From contig JAJRWM010000212.1 in NCBI GenBank assembly GCA_024276815.1, positions 1-28,767 of the forward strand: a stretch of 28,767 nucleotides of DNA, given 5' to 3'. Positions 19,145-28,477 of this stretch are shown piece after piece. Position numbers and translations under genes: made by a program. A model generated the notes under the pieces. The model worked only from the letters and a program-made list of their open reading frames with translations. It was not told where the DNA came from and made no database searches. Numbering within the stretch: position 1 is the first letter of the stretch; every line of letters starts with the position of its first letter. Source of the stretch: a bacterium. GTDB taxonomy: Bacteria > JACRDZ01 > JAJRWM01.

Positions 19145-20089
19145 ATGGCGGAAAAGAAAGACAAGATCAAAATACTGGTAATTGATGATAACCCGACAAT
19201 CGGGGAATTGTTTCAACATATTTTTGATTCCAGTCAGTTTCACCTGGAGATGGGACACAGCGGCAAGGACGGCCTGGCGAAGACTTATTCCTTTCAGCCG
19301 GACCTGATTATCCTCGATGTCTCGATGGATCAGATGGACGGTTACGAGGTCTGCGCCCGGCTGAAGAACGACGCCACGGTGCGTCACATACCAATTATCA
19401 TGGTCACGGTGCGCAGTCGGGTGGAAGAGAAAATCAGGGGTCTGAACATCGGAGCGGACGATTATATCACGAAACCGTTCGATGATTCGGAGCTGTTGGC
19501 CCGGGTAAAAATGCTCCTGCGCCGTTCCAAGGAAAGTTTGCAGGCCAATCCCTTAACCAGGCTGCCGGGAAACATTGTCATCGCCCACAAGGTCGAGGAA
19601 AAGATTAAAAGCCGGAAGAAATTCGCCGTTTGTTACATTGACCTGGATAATTTCAAGGCTTTTAATGATTATTACGGTTATGAATGCGGGGATTCGGTTC
19701 TTCAGTATACCGGGTCATTGATCCTGAAACACGTGCAGAAACACGCTTTTGGCAAGTCCTTCCTGGGGCACATTGGCGGAGACGACTTTCTGGCGATCGT
19801 CCCGGTTGACGTTGTAAAAAAGGTTTGCGAAGAAGTGATCGAGGCTTTTGACCGGGACATCCTGTCCTTCTATTCCGAGGAAGACCGGCAAAGAGGATAT
19901 ATTGAAACGGAAAACCGCCAGAATAAAAAAGTGCGTTTCCCGATGATCTCGATTACCATGTGCGTCGTGACCAATCAGTTCCGTGATTTTAGTCATACCG
20001 GCGAAATTTCGACCCTGGCGACCGAATTAAAAAAATACGCCAAGAAACTTCCGGGCAGTAATTATGTAATTAACAAGAGAACCAAGTAA
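19145..20089 (+). CDS. response regulator with GGDEF-like domain
   Basis: The 314-residue protein has an N-terminal receiver domain (about 8-125) with acidic pocket D14/D15, phospho-acceptor D58, T88 and K110 all present. A diguanylate-cyclase-type domain (about 135-310) follows, with NPLTRLPGN, CYIDLDNFKAFND and, at 211-215, GGDDF in place of GGDEF. Catalytic GGDEF domains normally have GG(D/E)EF, so cyclase activity is doubtful; a GTP-binding or sensor role is possible. About 40 residues after the motif are lengthened and charged (SFYSEEDRQRGY...). GGAG lies nine bases before the ATG. The gene follows ftcD by three bases and its stop overlaps the next start as TAATG. No sensor kinase is seen in the window. 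Confidence 0.88.
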   Translation: MAEKKDKIKILVIDDNPTIGELFQHIFDSSQFHLEMGHSGKDGLAKTYSFQPDLIILDVSMDQMDGYEVCARLKNDATVRHIPIIMVTVRSRVEEKIRGLNIGADDYITKPFDDSELLARVKMLLRRSKESLQANPLTRLPGNIVIAHKVEEKIKSRKKFAVCYIDLDNFKAFNDYYGYECGDSVLQYTGSLILKHVQKHAFGKSFLGHIGGDDFLAIVPVDVVKKVCEEVIEAFDRDILSFYSEEDRQRGYIETENRQNKKVRFPMISITMCVVTNQFRDFSHTGEISTLATELKKYAKKLPGSNYVINKRTK

Positions 20090-23073
20090 TGGAAGCCGGG
20101 TATCAGCGAATGAAACTCAAAGTGGTGATTTTGGTTTTGCTGGCAGCCGTTTTGCTGACGGTTTCGGCTTACGCGCAATCGGAAGAGACGGTAATCGCCA
20201 GAATTAACAATGCGTTGACCAGACAGCAAATAGATTACGAAACAGCCCTGACCTATAAGGTCTTAGCGGTTGTGGCTCCCGACGATTTGCCCGGAGCTTA
20301 CCGGATGGCGGAAAAGGAAGTTATCAAGTGCGGCGCCCAGGTTATGCTGGAACTGACGAAGAACTGGGAAAATCTGAGCCGGGCGACCCGGGATGTTTTA
20401 AGTCCCCATTTAATGATGTCGCCCCGTTTCCTCCCCAAAGATCCCAACTTGCGGCGGAAATCCGTTTATCAGCCCAGCCTGCCCAACAGTTATCAAACAA
20501 CCAATTTCAATATGGAATGGGGCGATACCGTGCCCGCCATAACCGAGTGGCAGGATAACAACGGTAACGGCCGTCCTGATTACATCGATAATTTAGCGGT
20601 CTATCTTGAGACTACCTGGTCGGAGGAGATTGACACCTTGCAGTTAAAAGCTCCCGGCCAGTCAGCGACATATTTATTTAACGTTTATATCGGCGACACC
20701 GGCGGCAGTTCCCCCGGCGTTGGCTCTTCCACCTATGGTTACACGGCCACCTTCCCCTACGATCCCGGCTTGAACGGCCCGACCAACATGGCTTATATCG
20801 CCATGAATAAAGATTATACTGATTTTGGCGACAACGACGATCCGGCGGGTAAATTCCTGGGCGCGATGAAGGTCACCCTGGCCCACGAGTTTTTCCACGC
20901 TGTTCAGTTCGCTTATGACAGTTCCGAGAGCGCCTGGATGATGGAGCTTTGCTCGACCTGGATGGAAGATAAAATCTTTGATGAAGTCAACGACTATGTT
21001 AATTATCTCGTTGGCGAGGGCAGCGGCAGCGCTCCCGGCGGCTGGCAGATGTACCCGGAAACCTCCCTGGTTTATTTTAATGGTTATCATGAATACGGCA
21101 ACGTCATATTTGGCAAGTATTTATCAGAGAAATATCCCGGCGTGAATATCATGAAGGAGCTTTGGGAGATCCTGGATAACGTGTCTGGTGACAATTCGAT
21201 TGCCGCTCTCGGGTCTTTTTTGCTCGCCCAAACACCGTCGTCCAGCTTAAACGACGCTTTTAATGAATTTACCGCAAAAAACGCCGTGATGGATTACGAC
21301 GAAGGCGCCAACTACGGCGGCTATGGCTCCACTGAGAAAATGTATTACCAGGATACGGTCATCACGTCGTACCCGGTTACCAATAAATCATATAGCGGTT
21401 ATCGGCCGGACTATTTAGGCTCCAATTACACTGTTTTTACGAACTCGGCCGCCGCTAAAAGCTTAAAAATTGACTTTAACGGGCAAACTTCTTTCAACAG
21501 CCATGCTATAACCTGGAGCGTGGCGGCGGTAGCGGTGAAAGCGGCCGGCGGTTATGATATCCTTGAGTTCTCGCTTGATTCCAGCGCTGACGGTTCCCAA
21601 ACCATCCCCGGCTTTGGCGCGGGTGGAACCTATAACAAGGTCTATTTAATCTGCCGGGTCTTAAGCGAAACCGGAGTAACGCCGCCCCCGCCCGAACCGC
21701 CCGATTATACCACCACGCCATATTCGAGCTATCCCGACGGCGTTCCCTACACTTTTTCCGCCTCGCTTGAAACCATTACGGTCACGACCTCTTCAACGAC
21801 GATACCCCTGGGAATCAGCCAGCAGTTCAGCGCTTCCGGCGGCACGGCGCCCTACACCTGGGAATCATCAAATACCGGCGTGGCCACCATCGACAGCGGC
21901 GGCCTGTTAACCACGGTCGCCACCGGTACCTGCGTCGTGACGGCAACCGACGCCAATACCCTGAGCGGTGATTCGGGTACGATAACCATAACGTCAACGA
22001 CAGTCTCCCCGGCTACGGGTCTGGCTTCTATTGGCGACACGATACAGTTCAGCGCTTCCGGCGGCACGGCGCCCTACACCTGGGAATCATCAAATACCGG
22101 CGTGGCCACCATCGACAACGGCGGCTTGTTAACCGCGGTTAATTACGGAACTTGTGTCGTGACCGCAACCGACGCCAACGGCGTTTACGGTGTTTCGGGT
22201 ACGGTAACGATTACCTTTACTATTTCACCGGGCGTCACCTCGATAGCCCAGGGCGCGACCCAGCAGTTCACGGCCTCGGGCGGGGCGGCTCCCTACGCCT
22301 GGGAATCATCAAATACCGGCGTGGCCACCATCGACAGCAACGGCCTGTTGACGGCGGTCGCGGTCGGCACCTTTACCGTCACGGCAACAGACGCCAACGG
22401 CGTGGAGGGTGTTTCGGGAACCATTACGGTTACCAAAACAACAGTTTCCCCGAATAGTACATTAGTGCTGAATGTTGGCGATACTTTTCAGTTTACGGCT
22501 TCGGACGGAACAGCGCCCTATAGCTGGCAGACTTCGGATACCAATGTGGCCACGATAAGTAGCGGCGGCTTCTTGACGGCGATCGCCGGAGGCAACGGCT
22601 GTACGGTAACGGCGACAGACGCCAACGGCGTGGAGGGTGTTTCGGGAACCATTCTGGTCAACGCGCCCGGCAGTAGCGGCGGCGGCGACAGTTCCGGCGG
22701 TTCCTCATCATCCTCATCTTCTTCATCCAACACCCGGCTTTGCCCGGCGGGGGTGATCGCCTGGAAAACGCCTTTGGAAAACAGCTTGTCCACGATCAGG
22801 AAATTCCGTGACAAGGTTTTAAAAAAGAGTAAAACGGGGCGGGGTTTTATTCACAAATATTATGAATACGGTCCTATCATCTCGAAATTTATTCAGGATA
22901 GACCAATTCTGAAAACACCGCTAAGATATATCCTCACTGTTATCGTCTGGCTACTGACTTTCGTGCTGGAGGGCGCCGCGCTGATAAAATCACTTTTCTG
23001 GCTTTCCATCTCTTTATTGACGCTGTCCCTGGCCTGGCGGAAAAACCGCCGGTTCACTAAAATAACAAGATAA
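20089..23073 (+). CDS. exported HEFFH metalloprotease with four Ig-like repeats (MXAN_6640-like)
   Basis: The 994-residue protein has a signal peptide (cleavage after about residue 29, SAYAQ), a pro/N-terminal helical part, and a zinc-protease domain with HEFFH (H266, E267, H270). A downstream MELCSTWMED segment gives a candidate third ligand, E286. A calcium-loop-like DNNGNGRPD precedes it. Four Big_2/Ig-like repeats of about 74 residues follow (about 560-870). A Ser/Gly-rich linker leads to a C-terminal region with KFRDKVL, HKYYEYGP and two hydrophobic segments, matching the CFI-box C-terminal domain of the neighbouring paralog. The consensus CFIATAAYG is replaced by CPAGVIAWK. ATG 20089 overlaps the preceding stop; ATG 20110, just before the signal peptide, is an alternative. 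Substrate unknown. Confidence 0.85.
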   Translation: MEAGYQRMKLKVVILVLLAAVLLTVSAYAQSEETVIARINNALTRQQIDYETALTYKVLAVVAPDDLPGAYRMAEKEVIKCGAQVMLELTKNWENLSRATRDVLSPHLMMSPRFLPKDPNLRRKSVYQPSLPNSYQTTNFNMEWGDTVPAITEWQDNNGNGRPDYIDNLAVYLETTWSEEIDTLQLKAPGQSATYLFNVYIGDTGGSSPGVGSSTYGYTATFPYDPGLNGPTNMAYIAMNKDYTDFGDNDDPAGKFLGAMKVTLAHEFFHAVQFAYDSSESAWMMELCSTWMEDKIFDEVNDYVNYLVGEGSGSAPGGWQMYPETSLVYFNGYHEYGNVIFGKYLSEKYPGVNIMKELWEILDNVSGDNSIAALGSFLLAQTPSSSLNDAFNEFTAKNAVMDYDEGANYGGYGSTEKMYYQDTVITSYPVTNKSYSGYRPDYLGSNYTVFTNSAAAKSLKIDFNGQTSFNSHAITWSVAAVAVKAAGGYDILEFSLDSSADGSQTIPGFGAGGTYNKVYLICRVLSETGVTPPPPEPPDYTTTPYSSYPDGVPYTFSASLETITVTTSSTTIPLGISQQFSASGGTAPYTWESSNTGVATIDSGGLLTTVATGTCVVTATDANTLSGDSGTITITSTTVSPATGLASIGDTIQFSASGGTAPYTWESSNTGVATIDNGGLLTAVNYGTCVVTATDANGVYGVSGTVTITFTISPGVTSIAQGATQQFTASGGAAPYAWESSNTGVATIDSNGLLTAVAVGTFTVTATDANGVEGVSGTITVTKTTVSPNSTLVLNVGDTFQFTASDGTAPYSWQTSDTNVATISSGGFLTAIAGGNGCTVTATDANGVEGVSGTILVNAPGSSGGGDSSGGSSSSSSSSSNTRLCPAGVIAWKTPLENSLSTIRKFRDKVLKKSKTGRGFIHKYYEYGPIISKFIQDRPILKTPLRYILTVIVWLLTFVLEGAALIKSLFWLSISLLTLSLAWRKNRRFTKITR
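21775..22670 (+). repeat. four tandem Ig-like coding repeats
   Basis: Units of about 222 bases (74 residues) have aligned CAGTT cores beginning at 21823, 22045, 22264 and 22489. A block around GGGAATCATCAAATACCGGC is identical in the first three copies at the DNA level, pointing to recent duplication or gene conversion. The fourth copy is more diverged. Confidence 0.85.
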
Positions 23074-23140
23074 ACTTTAGCCGGATTTAATCTTTGCCGA
23101 TGAAGTTCCAGTAGTGACAAAATCCTCAACGGGCTTATCA

Positions 23141-25375
23141 ATGAAAACCAGGCGAATTTTTTTATTTTTATTTTTAGCGTTGTTTTTCATCGGCGTTGTT
23201 GTCAGCCCGCGACTCGAAGCGAGCGACGTTGACACCCTGATTAAACAGGCTTTTAACCGGGGGGAAATTGATTCGGAAACGGCCCTGGTTTACCGGGTGT
23301 TAAAGGTGGTCGCGCCGGAGCGTCTGCCTGATTCTTTTAAAGCTGACAAAGTCCGGTTCGAAAAATGCGCGACCCTGATCATGCTGGAGCTTTCAGCCCG
23401 GTGGCCGGGTCTCAGCGCCGGATCCCGGAAGCGTCTTGAGCCATACCTGCTCAGGAATTCCCGTCTTATACCCAAAGCTCCCGACCGGCGGGACAAGGGC
23501 GTTTTCCAGTCCAGCCTGCCCAACAGCTGCCAAACAACCAACTTTAATATTGAATGGGGCAATACCATCCCCACTATTACTGAATGGCAGGACAATGACA
23601 GCAACGGCCGTCCCGATTATATTGATAATCTGGCAGTTTACCTGGAAACCTGCTGGGCTCATGAGGTTGAGACCTTGCAGTTGCTGGAGCCTGACCAAAG
23701 CTCAACCTACTATGTCAATGTCTACGTCGCCAACACCGGCGATGGGGCGCCGACCCTGGGGAGTAATATCTATGGTTACACCACGACCTTCCCCTACGAC
23801 ACCGGCTTGAGCGGTCCGCTTGATATGGCCTATATCGTGATGAACGACGACTACTCCGCGTTTCCCGCCAATGATGATCCTGAGGGTAAATTCAAGGGCG
23901 CCATGAAAGTTACTTTCGCCCACGAGTTTTTCCACGTAATCCAGTTCACCTATGATATTGATGAGGCCGGCTGGTTCATGGAGTTATCCGCCACCTGGAT
24001 GGAAGACGAGATTTTCACTGACGTGAACGACTATTACAATTATCTACAGGGCAGCGGCGGCTGGTAGATGTATCCTCATACTTCTCTGGCCTATTTTAAC
24101 GGTTCCCACGAATACGGCGACGTGATTTTCGGCAAATACCTGTCGGAGAAATACCCGGCCGTTAACGTCATGAAAGAGATCTGGGAAATCCTGGCTGACG
24201 TCAGCGGCGACAACGCGGCGGCGGCTTTAAATACTTTTTTGGGCAACCGGTCGCCGGCGACAACCCTGAGCGACGCTTTTAGTGAGTTTAGCGCGAAAAA
24301 CGCCGTGATGGATTACGACGAAGGCGCCAATTACGGGGGCTACGGCGTGGATGACAAGATCAGGTATCAGGAGGAAATAACGGCCTATCCGGTTGCCCGG
24401 CAAATGGCGGTAAAGTCATACAGCAATAATCTGCCCGACTATTTAGGCGCTAATTATCTGAAATTCACGAACTCAGGAACGGCTCAGCAAATCCAGTTCA
24501 GCTTTAATGGCGAAACCTCGTTTAACGGCAAGGCGATTGTCTGGAGCGCGGCCGTGGTAGCGGTAAAAGCGGCCGGCGGTTATGACGTCTCCGAACTGGC
24601 AATAAACGCCAGCGGCGATGGCACGCTCAGTGTTACCGGTTTTGGCAGCGGGGGAACCTATGACCAGATATATTTCGTTTGCCGGGTTCTCAGCGAAACC
24701 GGGGTGACGCCGGCTGAAAGTTCCTCTACCCCCTATAGCAGTTATCCCGCCGGAGTATCATACTCGATCGCGGCCGTTCTGGGCGGGGTATCCGTTTCGC
24801 CCATGTCGACCCGGCTGGATATTGGGGAGACGGTTCAATTTACCGCCACGGGAGGCGTCGCGCCCTACGCCTGGGATACTTCGGACCACGGCGTAGGCAC
24901 AATTGACGCCGCGGGGTTGTTCACCGCTGTTCAATACGGGACCTGCACGGTTTCGGTAACCGACAGTCAAAATGAGGGCGGATTTTCCGGTACCATCACC
25001 GTTTCAGCGTCAACCACGTCAGGCAAACCGCCGGAGCCAAGAGACTTGCCGGTACGCTGTTTTATCGCCACGGCGGCTTATGGCAGCCCCCTGGCTAAGG
25101 AAGTCGGCGTCCTGTGCCGATTCCGCGACCGCTATTTACTGACTAATCAACCGGGAAGGTGGTTTGTCAGGAATTATTACCGCTTCAGTCCGCCGCTGGC
25201 CGGGTTTATCTCTCATCATCCGGTTTTCAAAACCGCCACCCGGATAATGCTCCTGCCGTTAATCGTTTTCGCCAGGTTTTTACTTTATCCCGGCTGGCTC
25301 TTCAAAACTCTTTTCGCGGTCTCCCTGCCGGCTCTTGTTTCTGGTCTCTGGTCGCTAAAAACAAGGGTGAACTAA
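23141..25375 (+). pseudogene. paralogous HEFFH metalloprotease with CFI-box C-terminus, interrupted by one in-frame TAG
   Basis: A tandem paralog of the preceding gene, 744 codons long. It has a signal peptide (MKTRRIFLFLFLALFF...), HEFFH at 261-265 followed by MELSATWMED, the same DNDSNGRPD loop, only one Big_2-like repeat, and then a complete [16 protein letters not shown] box. C-terminal [25 protein letters not shown] and hydrophobic segments follow. Codon 309 is TAG (24065-24067), in SGGW-stop-MYPHTSL. The paralog has CAG (Gln) at that exact place (GGWQMYPETSL), so one C-to-T change explains it. The truncated product would keep the zinc motif but lose the rest. The downstream 435-codon frame is undamaged. 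ATG 23141 is preferred to GTG 23114 because it begins a standard signal peptide. Confidence 0.88.
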
Positions 25376-25410
25376 TTTTCAAATATTCCATTCCGGCTCA
25401 ATAACAGCTT

Positions 25411-26631
25411 ATGGAAATTAAATCTTTTATTAATGTCATAAAAAAACCTCATCCTCATATCCTGGTTGAGTCCCGGAAAAAGATCCATGGCTGGTGGCCC
25501 GGCCGGCGGGAATGCACCGCCGAACGGCTCTTGTTAAATCCATATAACGGCTGCTCTTTCAACTGTCTGTTCTGTTACGCCAACGCGCTGGGCTGGGGAC
25601 ATTTCAAGAGATTCCGCGAGCAAAACATCGTGACCGTTTGCCGTGATTTCGACCAGGTAACAGCGAAAACCCTGGACCGGTTGCCAGCCGCTTCCTGCGG
25701 TTATCTTTCTCCGGTAAGCGATCCTTTTCAGCCGGTCAATCAAAAATACCGCTTAAGCGAGAAGCTGATTCAGGTTTTTGTGGAACGCAATCTACCCATC
25801 GAAATAATCACCAAGGGCGTTATCCCCCGGGATGTTTTGCGGACCATGAGCCGGCAGCGTCATTCTTTCGCCCAGGTGAGTATCCTCACCCCTCATGAAG
25901 TTTTACGGAAAAAACTGGTTCGGGGGCGGGGAGCCGCCACGACTACGGAATTGTTTGATAATTTAAAAAGGATAAAACAGCAGGGACTGTTTGCCGTGTT
26001 GAGAATCGATCCCATTATTCCTTTCGTGACGGATAACCCGGACGACCTGAAAAACATCCTGACCCGGGCCGCCCGCTTATCGGTGGATCATGTTGTCGCC
26101 AGCGTACTGGATATCCCGCTCAACATCCGGGCTGACAGTTTGAGACGGTTGAGGTCGCTAAACCCGGAACCGCCGGTTCCCTTTGAGGAATTATTCGGGG
26201 AAAAAATTGGTTATTCCCTTCAGGCAAGACTGGATTACCGGCTCAGGATATTTGAGTTTCTCAGCAAGGAAAGTAAGCGGTTGGGGTTCAGTTTCGCTCT
26301 GTGTATGGAGTTTGAGAAAGTGAACCGGGTGGTGGAGGTGCCCACGGCGAATGGCAAGATTAAAAAGGTCCGGGAAGTCGGGTTAAACGCCCGGTTTATG
26401 AGAGGTTGTCTTAACTGCGAGGGGCAGGATATCCCGGTATATGTTAAAAACCGCGACGGTTTCCGTTTCAAACCGGCCTTTAACTGCGCCGGCAATTGCC
26501 TGAACTGCGCCACCGCCGCCTGTGGTTTCCCGGGCCTGGCCATGGGTCGTTCAGTGAGCGGTCGCAAGGATTTTTCCATCCGCGATTATCTTGCTTTGTT
26601 CAAAGGAAAACAATCCAACAATAATACTTAG
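25411..26631 (+). CDS. radical SAM protein (SPL-like family) with Cys-rich C-terminus
   Basis: The 406-residue protein has the radical SAM motif CX3CX2C at C48, C52 and C55 within NPYNGCSFNCLFCYAN, then GYLSPVSDPFQPV and PIEIITKG...ILRIDPIIPF-type strands. These resemble spore-photoproduct-lyase-like radical SAM proteins. Unusually, the end carries six more cysteines: C333xxC336, and C359, C363, C366, C371 in a CX3CX2CX4C pattern. This could bind a second iron-sulfur cluster or zinc. The ATG has only a weak ribosome binding site, 35 bases after the metalloprotease stop. No partner or substrate gene is evident. The reaction cannot be deduced; SAM-dependent radical chemistry is inferred from the family. 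Confidence 0.85.
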   Translation: MEIKSFINVIKKPHPHILVESRKKIHGWWPGRRECTAERLLLNPYNGCSFNCLFCYANALGWGHFKRFREQNIVTVCRDFDQVTAKTLDRLPAASCGYLSPVSDPFQPVNQKYRLSEKLIQVFVERNLPIEIITKGVIPRDVLRTMSRQRHSFAQVSILTPHEVLRKKLVRGRGAATTTELFDNLKRIKQQGLFAVLRIDPIIPFVTDNPDDLKNILTRAARLSVDHVVASVLDIPLNIRADSLRRLRSLNPEPPVPFEELFGEKIGYSLQARLDYRLRIFEFLSKESKRLGFSFALCMEFEKVNRVVEVPTANGKIKKVREVGLNARFMRGCLNCEGQDIPVYVKNRDGFRFKPAFNCAGNCLNCATAACGFPGLAMGRSVSGRKDFSIRDYLALFKGKQSNNNT

Positions 26632-26669
26632 CCCAGGCCTGTAACTTGGCGGTGAAAACATATCTCCGC

Positions 26670-26698
26670 TTGTTAAAAATCAGGAATTTTGGCATAAT
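26670..26698 (+). promoter_or_regulatory. candidate promoter for the DUF2723 gene
   Basis: TTGTTA (26670-26675, 4/6) is followed after 17 bases by CATAAT (26693-26698, 5/6), about 24 bases upstream of the DUF2723 ATG. The spacing and position are good, indicating a separate transcript from the radical SAM gene. Confidence 0.5.
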
Positions 26699-26721
26699 TA
26701 CCTGTATTTTAAGGAGACTCA

Positions 26722-28452
26722 ATGCTGCTTAAAGAACCCAAACAATGGCTGGCTTTCACTTCCGTGATGGTATTTCTCGTCGCCTGGTATGTTTTTATCA
26801 TTACCGCGCCGACGGCTATCACCTTTGAGGACGGCGGCGAACTGGCGACCGAACCCTATATCCTGGGCAGCGCGCACCCCTCAGGTCAGCCGCTGTTCAC
26901 CGTACTGGGGAAACCAATCACCCTGGTTCCGCTGGGACCAATCTCCTGGAGAACCAACCTGTTTTCCAGCCTGGCTTCCGCCGCCGCTTTGGTTGTTTTG
27001 TTGCTGGTCTACATGAAGCTGGGCAAGGACCTGGACCTTGGCAAGACGCGGGAATTTTTTTATGTGCGGCTGGTAACCGGCATCTGCGTCTGCCTTTTCA
27101 CCGTTTTCAGCCTTGATTACTGGTTACAGTCAATCCTGACGGAAGTTTACGCTCTTAACGCGCTGATGTTCATTCTCATCATTTACCTTACCATGATGTA
27201 CCACGAAACTGGCTATGACCACTATTTATACCTGTTGGGCTTCGCTCTGGGTTTAAGTATCGGCAACCACCACACCACTATCTTTATCCTGCCGGCTGTT
27301 ATCTACCTGGTCCTGGACCGGAACTGGCGGGTGATTCTCGACCTGAAAATAATCCTGCTGGTCGTTGCCCTGGCGGTCATAGGCATCTCCATTTACCTGG
27401 AATTGCCGCTCAGATCGGCCAGGGAAGTGTTAATTGACTGGGGCGACCCCCAAACCAAGCGTAATTTCCTGGCGGTATTTTTCCGGCATCAATACGCGCC
27501 CATCAAGGTGGAAAGAACCACCGCCAAGCTTATCAGCCAGTTATCATTTTTCGGATTCGGCATTCAGCAGACCGCTTTTGTCATTTGGTTCAGCTTTATC
27601 GGTATGGCCTATTTGACCTGGCGGTTAAGCCGTAAAGCCATTTTTATTTTCACTTTGTTTATTTTTTACACCATTGGTTTTGTCTACCTGATTAATCCCG
27701 TGACGCCGCGCCTGCTGCCCTTTTTGCTGCGCACTTTTTATCTGCCGGCTTACATGTTGCTGGCGATTATGACCGGCCTGGGTCTTCTTTGTCTGATGGA
27801 GTTTGTTTACTGGCTGGACCAGCGAAAAAACTGGCAGCTCAGGGAACTATATGTTTATTTCTCACTGCTCCTGCTCATATTGCCGGCCCTGCCGGCGAGA
27901 GCCAACTATCAAAAAGCGAACCGGCGTTATTATTTTTACACTTATGATTACGTCAACAACATGTTAAAATCAATTAAAAAGGACAGCGTGATGTTCACGA
28001 TCTACGCTCAGGACACTTTCCCTTTATGGTACAGTCAGTTTGTTGAGGGGAAACGGCCGGACGTGGTGGTGGTTCATCAAAGACTTTTTATCAACGAATG
28101 GTTCAGAAAGATGGTCGGCAACTTTCATCCTGATGTCAAGCTGAACTTAAGGAGCCTGAGAAGAAAAGGCTATATTCCTTTTTCGCGTCAGGCTGACCTG
28201 TTCCAGTCGGAGTTTATCGCGCTTAACGAGGAAAGGCCGATGTTCGCCAGCCAATACTGCCGTCTGTTCAGCAACCGGTTTAACCTCAAAAAGAAGGGAG
28301 CGGTCTACGAGTTTCTTCGCCCCGACCGTGATTACAGCCGGGATATTGACCCCAGAAGATACTATAAATTCAGGGGCTTTGATCAACGCAGCAAATACTA
28401 TCAAATGGAAATGAGAGCGGTTGAGATCGCGCGGGACAGTTATCTGTCGTGA
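26722..28452 (+). CDS. DUF2723 multi-pass membrane protein, GT-C glycosyltransferase-like
   Basis: The 576-residue protein has about ten predicted transmembrane segments in residues 9-390, then a soluble C-terminal part. The N-terminal loop FEDGGELATEPYILGSAHPS (acidic D37 and E40) and GQPLFTVLGK are the hallmark of DUF2723, in the GT-C fold of protein O-mannosyltransferase-like enzymes. Such enzymes use lipid-linked sugars to modify proteins or lipids on the outer face of the membrane. AAGGAG sits five bases before the ATG. The soluble tail (about 395-576) contains YAQDTFPLWYSQFVEGKRPD, common in this family. The acceptor is unknown; the exported proteins elsewhere in the window are possible but unproven substrates. 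Confidence 0.9.
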   Translation: MLLKEPKQWLAFTSVMVFLVAWYVFIITAPTAITFEDGGELATEPYILGSAHPSGQPLFTVLGKPITLVPLGPISWRTNLFSSLASAAALVVLLLVYMKLGKDLDLGKTREFFYVRLVTGICVCLFTVFSLDYWLQSILTEVYALNALMFILIIYLTMMYHETGYDHYLYLLGFALGLSIGNHHTTIFILPAVIYLVLDRNWRVILDLKIILLVVALAVIGISIYLELPLRSAREVLIDWGDPQTKRNFLAVFFRHQYAPIKVERTTAKLISQLSFFGFGIQQTAFVIWFSFIGMAYLTWRLSRKAIFIFTLFIFYTIGFVYLINPVTPRLLPFLLRTFYLPAYMLLAIMTGLGLLCLMEFVYWLDQRKNWQLRELYVYFSLLLLILPALPARANYQKANRRYYFYTYDYVNNMLKSIKKDSVMFTIYAQDTFPLWYSQFVEGKRPDVVVVHQRLFINEWFRKMVGNFHPDVKLNLRSLRRKGYIPFSRQADLFQSEFIALNEERPMFASQYCRLFSNRFNLKKKGAVYEFLRPDRDYSRDIDPRRYYKFRGFDQRSKYYQMEMRAVEIARDSYLS

Positions 28453-28477
28453 TTAAACTTGAGGCAGGGAAGCCGGC

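Noticed and set aside
21775-22670. CRISPR-like or other intergenic repeat array
   Set aside because: The repeats are in-frame 222-base units encoding Ig-like domains inside a gene. No short-repeat/spacer structure occurs anywhere in the window.
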